64,000 nucleotides of DNA. Origin: Candidatus Ozemibacter sibiricus. Lineage in GTDB: Bacteria; Muiribacteriota; Ozemobacteria; Ozemobacterales; Ozemobacteraceae. The stretch covers positions 186,001-250,000 of the forward strand of contig QOQW01000005.1 in NCBI GenBank assembly GCA_003327425.1, read 5' to 3'. The notes beneath the pieces are model-generated. The model did not search any database. It saw nothing but the letters and a program-made list of their open reading frames with translations, and was not told where the DNA came from. The translations under genes were made by a program, and so were the position numbers. Positions 61,208 to 64,000 of this stretch are shown in pieces (position 1 is the stretch's first letter; every line of letters starts with the position of its first letter).

Positions 61208-61903
61208 ATGTCCGAACCGCGTCGAGCCTTGCCGACCACGTCCTTCACCTACGGGGATTACCTCGTCTGGCCCAGCGACGAACGCTGGGAATTGATCGAT
61301 GGAGAGGCCTTCGACATGTCGGCCGCTCCCTCGCTCGATCATCAGGAAATGCTGGGCGAGCTGGGCGCACAATTGCGCACGTTCCTTCGTGGGAAATCCT
61401 GCCGGGTCTTTCTCGCGCCAGATGTCATCCTGCCGCGAGGCGACGAGGCTGATGCCGCGGTGCGAACCGTGGTGCGGCCCGACCTCGCCGTGGTGTGCGA
61501 TCCCGCCAAGATGGATGGCAAACGGATTCGGGGCGCTCCTGATCTGGTCATCGAGATCCTTTCCCCGGCCACGGCTTCGCATGATTGCCTGCGCAAGCGG
61601 CGGGTCTACGAGAAGGCCGGCGTGCGCGAGTTCTGGCTGGTGCATCCGGTCGACCGCATTGTCACCGTGTTTCGTCGCACCGGCCAGAACGGCTTCGGTC
61701 CGCCCGATTACTACGATGCCGATTCGAAGGTGCCGGTCTCGGTCGTGCCCGGCCTGGAGGTCGACCTGTCGTTGCTCTTTCCGCCGTTGATCCAGGAAGT
61801 GCGCGAAAGCCCGCGTCAATATGGGAAGCCGCCGACTCCGACCGACGAAGACGAGCCGTCCGCTCGCCGTGCTTCCCGGCGCGCGTCGCGTTCCCGGCGC
61901 TGA
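61208..61903 (+). CDS. Uma2-family (DUF820) protein
   Basis: A 231-residue paralogue of the Uma2 protein at 21728-22351: ERWELIDGEAFDM, VVRPDLAVVCDPAKM, GAPDLVIEILSPATASHD, REFWLVHPVDRIVTVF. Restriction-endonuclease-like fold; function in the cell unknown. It differs by a basic Arg/Ser-rich tail (SARRASRRASRSRR) that could bind nucleic acid. GGAGGGAG lies before ATG 61208. Confidence 0.87.
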   Translation: MSEPRRALPTTSFTYGDYLVWPSDERWELIDGEAFDMSAAPSLDHQEMLGELGAQLRTFLRGKSCRVFLAPDVILPRGDEADAAVRTVVRPDLAVVCDPAKMDGKRIRGAPDLVIEILSPATASHDCLRKRRVYEKAGVREFWLVHPVDRIVTVFRRTGQNGFGPPDYYDADSKVPVSVVPGLEVDLSLLFPPLIQEVRESPRQYGKPPTPTDEDEPSARRASRRASRSRR

Positions 61904-61924
61904 GCTCGCTCCTGAGAAAGATCC

Positions 61925-62344
61925 ATGGCGGTCATCACGCGCTATCTCGAACATGCCACCAAAGGAAACGGGCATGCGATCGACCTCACCCCCGATCTGG
62001 CGCGGATGCTGCGCGAGACCGGGCTGCGCCACGGCGCTTGCACCGTGTTCGTGCCGGGCGCGACGGGCGGACTGACGACCGTCGAATACGAGCCGGGCTT
62101 GCTGCTCGATCTGCAAGAACTGTGGGAACGCCTGGCTCCGGCTCGGGCGACCTACCATCATGACGCCACCTGGCACGACGGCAACGGGCATTCCCACGTG
62201 CGGGCCTCGCTGGTCGGTCCCTCGCTGACCGTCCCCTTCGTGGATGGCGCCTTCACGCTCGGCACCTGGCAACAGGTGGTCTTCCTCGACTTCGACATCC
62301 GGCCGCGCACCCGCCGGCTCGTGCTGCAGTTCATCGGGGAGTAA
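61925..62344 (+). CDS. YjbQ/UPF0047 family protein, second type
   Basis: A 139-residue YjbQ-family protein: GLRHGACTVFVPGATGGLTTVEYEPG, then GNGHSHVRASLVG and FTLGTWQQVVFLDFDIRPRTRRLV. The sequence differs from the copy at 28426-28842 and belongs to the type with TVFVPGATGGLTT. GAGAAAG lies before ATG 61925. It follows the Uma2 gene by 21 bases and may be co-transcribed. Confidence 0.88.
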   Translation: MAVITRYLEHATKGNGHAIDLTPDLARMLRETGLRHGACTVFVPGATGGLTTVEYEPGLLLDLQELWERLAPARATYHHDATWHDGNGHSHVRASLVGPSLTVPFVDGAFTLGTWQQVVFLDFDIRPRTRRLVLQFIGE

Positions 62345-62789
62345 CCTTGCGGGGCGACGGTTCCCGGCGTGCGACTTCCTCTGTGGAGCTGTGCGGTCGG
62401 CCCACCTGCCGCAATCTTCGTCGAGCTTCGCCTTGCGGTATCGCCATCTTCGAGCGATGGCGAGGAGGTGGCGCCGGCCGACCGCCGGTGAGGGTCATCG
62501 GCGCGGCGCGCTGGTGGTGAGCCGTAGCCAGCTGGGCCCGTTCTCTCGCCACGGCGGGTCTCAGATCGGCAACCTTCGGTGGGCGGCACGGTCTCGACCG
62601 CCGCGGCCTGCCCAGAACCGCGGCCGTCCGAACAGTCTTCCCGAATCGCCGGTCTTGGCTCGGTGCCTCCTGCTCGACCGTTCCTGATTGTCGGCTCTTG
62701 ACCGGCGGTGGCGGTAGCGGCCTTTCCGAAACACAGCCACGGCCCCCGGCTCGTGACGAACCGAGGGCCGCGGCGGTGGGCCGGGCAGC
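62345..62789. other. Intergenic region between yjbQ-like and ygfK-like genes
   Basis: About 445 bases between convergent genes. No gene, repeat or terminator was recognised; short frames on both strands lack start signals and motifs. Confidence 0.5.
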
Positions 62790-64000
62790 CTACGCCGAGA
62801 AGCAGCTTCCCTTCAAGGATTTAAAGAGCAGGCCCATGGTGACGGCATGGTCGAGCACGATCTCGGCCGGCGCCCCGTCGGCGGGCTGCACGGTTTCGAC
62901 GGTCAGCGTAACGGGGTGCAGGCGGGCGCGCACGCCGCGGCCCTCGTACCAGAAGGCGCCGTTGCGGGCTTCGAGCCGCTCGACCTGCCCATCGACGCGC
63001 GCCAGCAGCGACGACGGAGTCAGGTGGTAGCCGTTGGTTTCGCGCTGCCAGCTTGCTTCCGTCAGGTAGAACTTGGGCTTGTCTTGATAGGGGGCGCCGC
63101 TGGTCGGGCAGAAGGTGGTGCAATTGCCGCACTCGTTGCAGAAGTCGCCGATGTTCAGGGTCTGCGGTTCCTGGGTCAGGCGCAGTGTGCGGGTCTTCTC
63201 GAGCCGGTAGGCGTTGCCGTCGCGGGTGCCTTTGTAGATCGAGACCTCGAGGGGGGCGATCCGGTAGGCGCGGTTGGCCCGGTTGGGGCAGACGGTGACG
63301 CAGACGTTGCAGACGTCGTTGCAGTAGAGGCAGCGGTCGGCTTCGCGCCGGGCCTCCTCTTCGGTCAGTTCGCGCACGACCGGGGCGAAGCCCTGGCGGC
63401 GCTCGACCTCGATCTCGGGCAGGGCCAGCCCCGGTACCCGCCGAGCGGCGCGCTGCTGGAACTGCGCCGGGGTGAGGCCCTTGGGCAGGCGCACGGGGCC
63501 CGTCTCGAGGCCGCGGCCGGCCCGGGCGATGATGGCCAGGGCGGCTTTCTTGCCGTCGGCCAGAGCTTTGACGATGCTGGCCGGGCCGCGCACCGCATCG
63601 CCGCCGGCGAACACGCCGGGCAGCTTCGTCTCGCCGGTGCCGGGGTCGGTCTCGAGGTCGGCGGCCGACAGGAAATCGGCCACGAGATCCTGCCCGATGG
63701 CGGGAATGATCGTGTCGAACGGCAGCTCGACGAGCGCGCCCTCGATCTTCTCGGGGCGGCGCCGGCCATCGGGGCCTTTCTCGCCGAGCCGCATCTTCTG
63801 GCATTGCAGCGCGGCGACCCGGCCGTCGCGCACCACCACCGCCACCGGAGCGTGCCGTTCGAGCAGCTCGATGCCTTCGGCCCGCGCCGCTCGCACCTCT
63901 TCCTGGTCGGCCGGCATCTCGGCGGCGGTGCGGCGGTAGACGATCACGACCTTCCCGGTCTCGCCAACCAGCCGGCGGGCGGTGCGGGCCGCATCCATCG
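62790..64000 (-). CDS. ygfK: YgfK-like iron-sulfur flavoprotein (putative selenate reductase subunit), C-terminal part
   Basis: About 403 residues; the N-terminus lies beyond the right edge (the first visible residues MDAARTARRL are part of an internal NADPH-binding motif, not a start). The visible part has the FAD/NADPH oxidoreductase segment (FAGGDAVRGPASIVKALADGKKAA), a 4Fe-4S region CLYCNDVCNVCVTVCPNRAN, and a later CNECGNCTTFCP site. These, in this order, resemble E. coli YgfK. The reaction is not established; the family occurs with purine or selenium-linked hydroxylases. Confidence 0.82.
   Translation of the reverse strand, partial: MDAARTARRLVGETGKVVIVYRRTAAEMPADQEEVRAARAEGIELLERHAPVAVVVRDGRVAALQCQKMRLGEKGPDGRRRPEKIEGALVELPFDTIIPAIGQDLVADFLSAADLETDPGTGETKLPGVFAGGDAVRGPASIVKALADGKKAALAIIARAGRGLETGPVRLPKGLTPAQFQQRAARRVPGLALPEIEVERRQGFAPVVRELTEEEARREADRCLYCNDVCNVCVTVCPNRANRAYRIAPLEVSIYKGTRDGNAYRLEKTRTLRLTQEPQTLNIGDFCNECGNCTTFCPTSGAPYQDKPKFYLTEASWQRETNGYHLTPSSLLARVDGQVERLEARNGAFWYEGRGVRARLHPVTLTVETVQPADGAPAEIVLDHAVTMGLLFKSLKGSCFSA

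Overview
This 64 kb window is from a G+C-rich (about two thirds by eye), gene-dense bacterial chromosome with an ordinary core gene complement. A double membrane is likely: there is a signal-peptide beta-barrel protein ending in Trp, several lipoproteins, a heptosyltransferase-type GT9 enzyme and membrane polysaccharide enzymes. The mix of SpoVS, CdaA/CdaR, FabK instead of FabI, TrmFO, and long HEAT and TPR proteins does not fit a well-studied proteobacterium. A deep-branching diderm lineage is my inference (a Riflebacteria/Ozemobacteria-like phylum is one possibility); the sequence cannot settle it. No tRNA, rRNA, CRISPR array, insertion sequence, prophage or att site was seen.

Layout. 1-7.4 kb (minus): a HEAT-repeat protein, DprA, Smg/DUF494, TopA and TrmFO (cut by the left edge) form one run behind a strong promoter with almost no 5' leader. 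7.4-10.4 kb (minus): dapA, cdaA, cdaR, linking a lysine/cell-wall gene to c-di-AMP synthesis. 10.6-15.1 kb (plus): a flavoprotein, formimidoyl-THF cyclodeaminase, YebC, RuvA, RuvB (no ruvC). 15.2-21.7 kb (plus): a DUF362 ferredoxin-like protein, MutS with a low-complexity insertion, and a coiled-coil DUF2325 protein, all overlapping. 21.7-23.5 kb: a Uma2-family protein and a sigma-70 family factor. 23.6-28.3 kb (minus): two lipoproteins with carboxypeptidase-regulatory-like domains. 28.4-31.7 kb: YjbQ, a small zinc-ribbon protein, a DJ-1/PfpI protein, a TPR metallopeptidase and a two-helix membrane protein. 31.7-39.6 kb: surface glycan genes (GT9, GT39/83-type, a TMTC-like TPR membrane protein, a PH-like tail-anchored protein, a polyprenyl sugar transferase).

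39.6-44.6 kb (minus): an amidohydrolase fused to a CYTH domain, an Ig-like lipoprotein and a secreted 2H phosphoesterase. 44.7-51.9 kb (plus): the lipid cluster rpmF, plsX, fabK, fabD, then fabG, acpP, a second FabK/nitronate-monooxygenase-like gene and fabF. 52-59 kb: spoVS with a TPR membrane/secreted protein, then (minus) a 1243-residue periplasmic-type TPR protein overlapping a beta-barrel gene. 59.6-62.3 kb (plus): a pentameric ligand-gated ion channel homologue, a second Uma2 protein and a second YjbQ. The right edge carries the C-terminal part of a YgfK-like iron-sulfur oxidoreductase.

The points most worth a second look are the amidohydrolase-CYTH fusion, a two-hairpin intergenic element present in two copies (54.2 and 61.0 kb), promoters placed so that transcripts would be nearly leaderless, the ligand-gated channel, the TPR/beta-barrel pair, and Pro/Ala/Gly-rich insertions in otherwise conserved enzymes. 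All functions are read from motifs and synteny; no database search was run.
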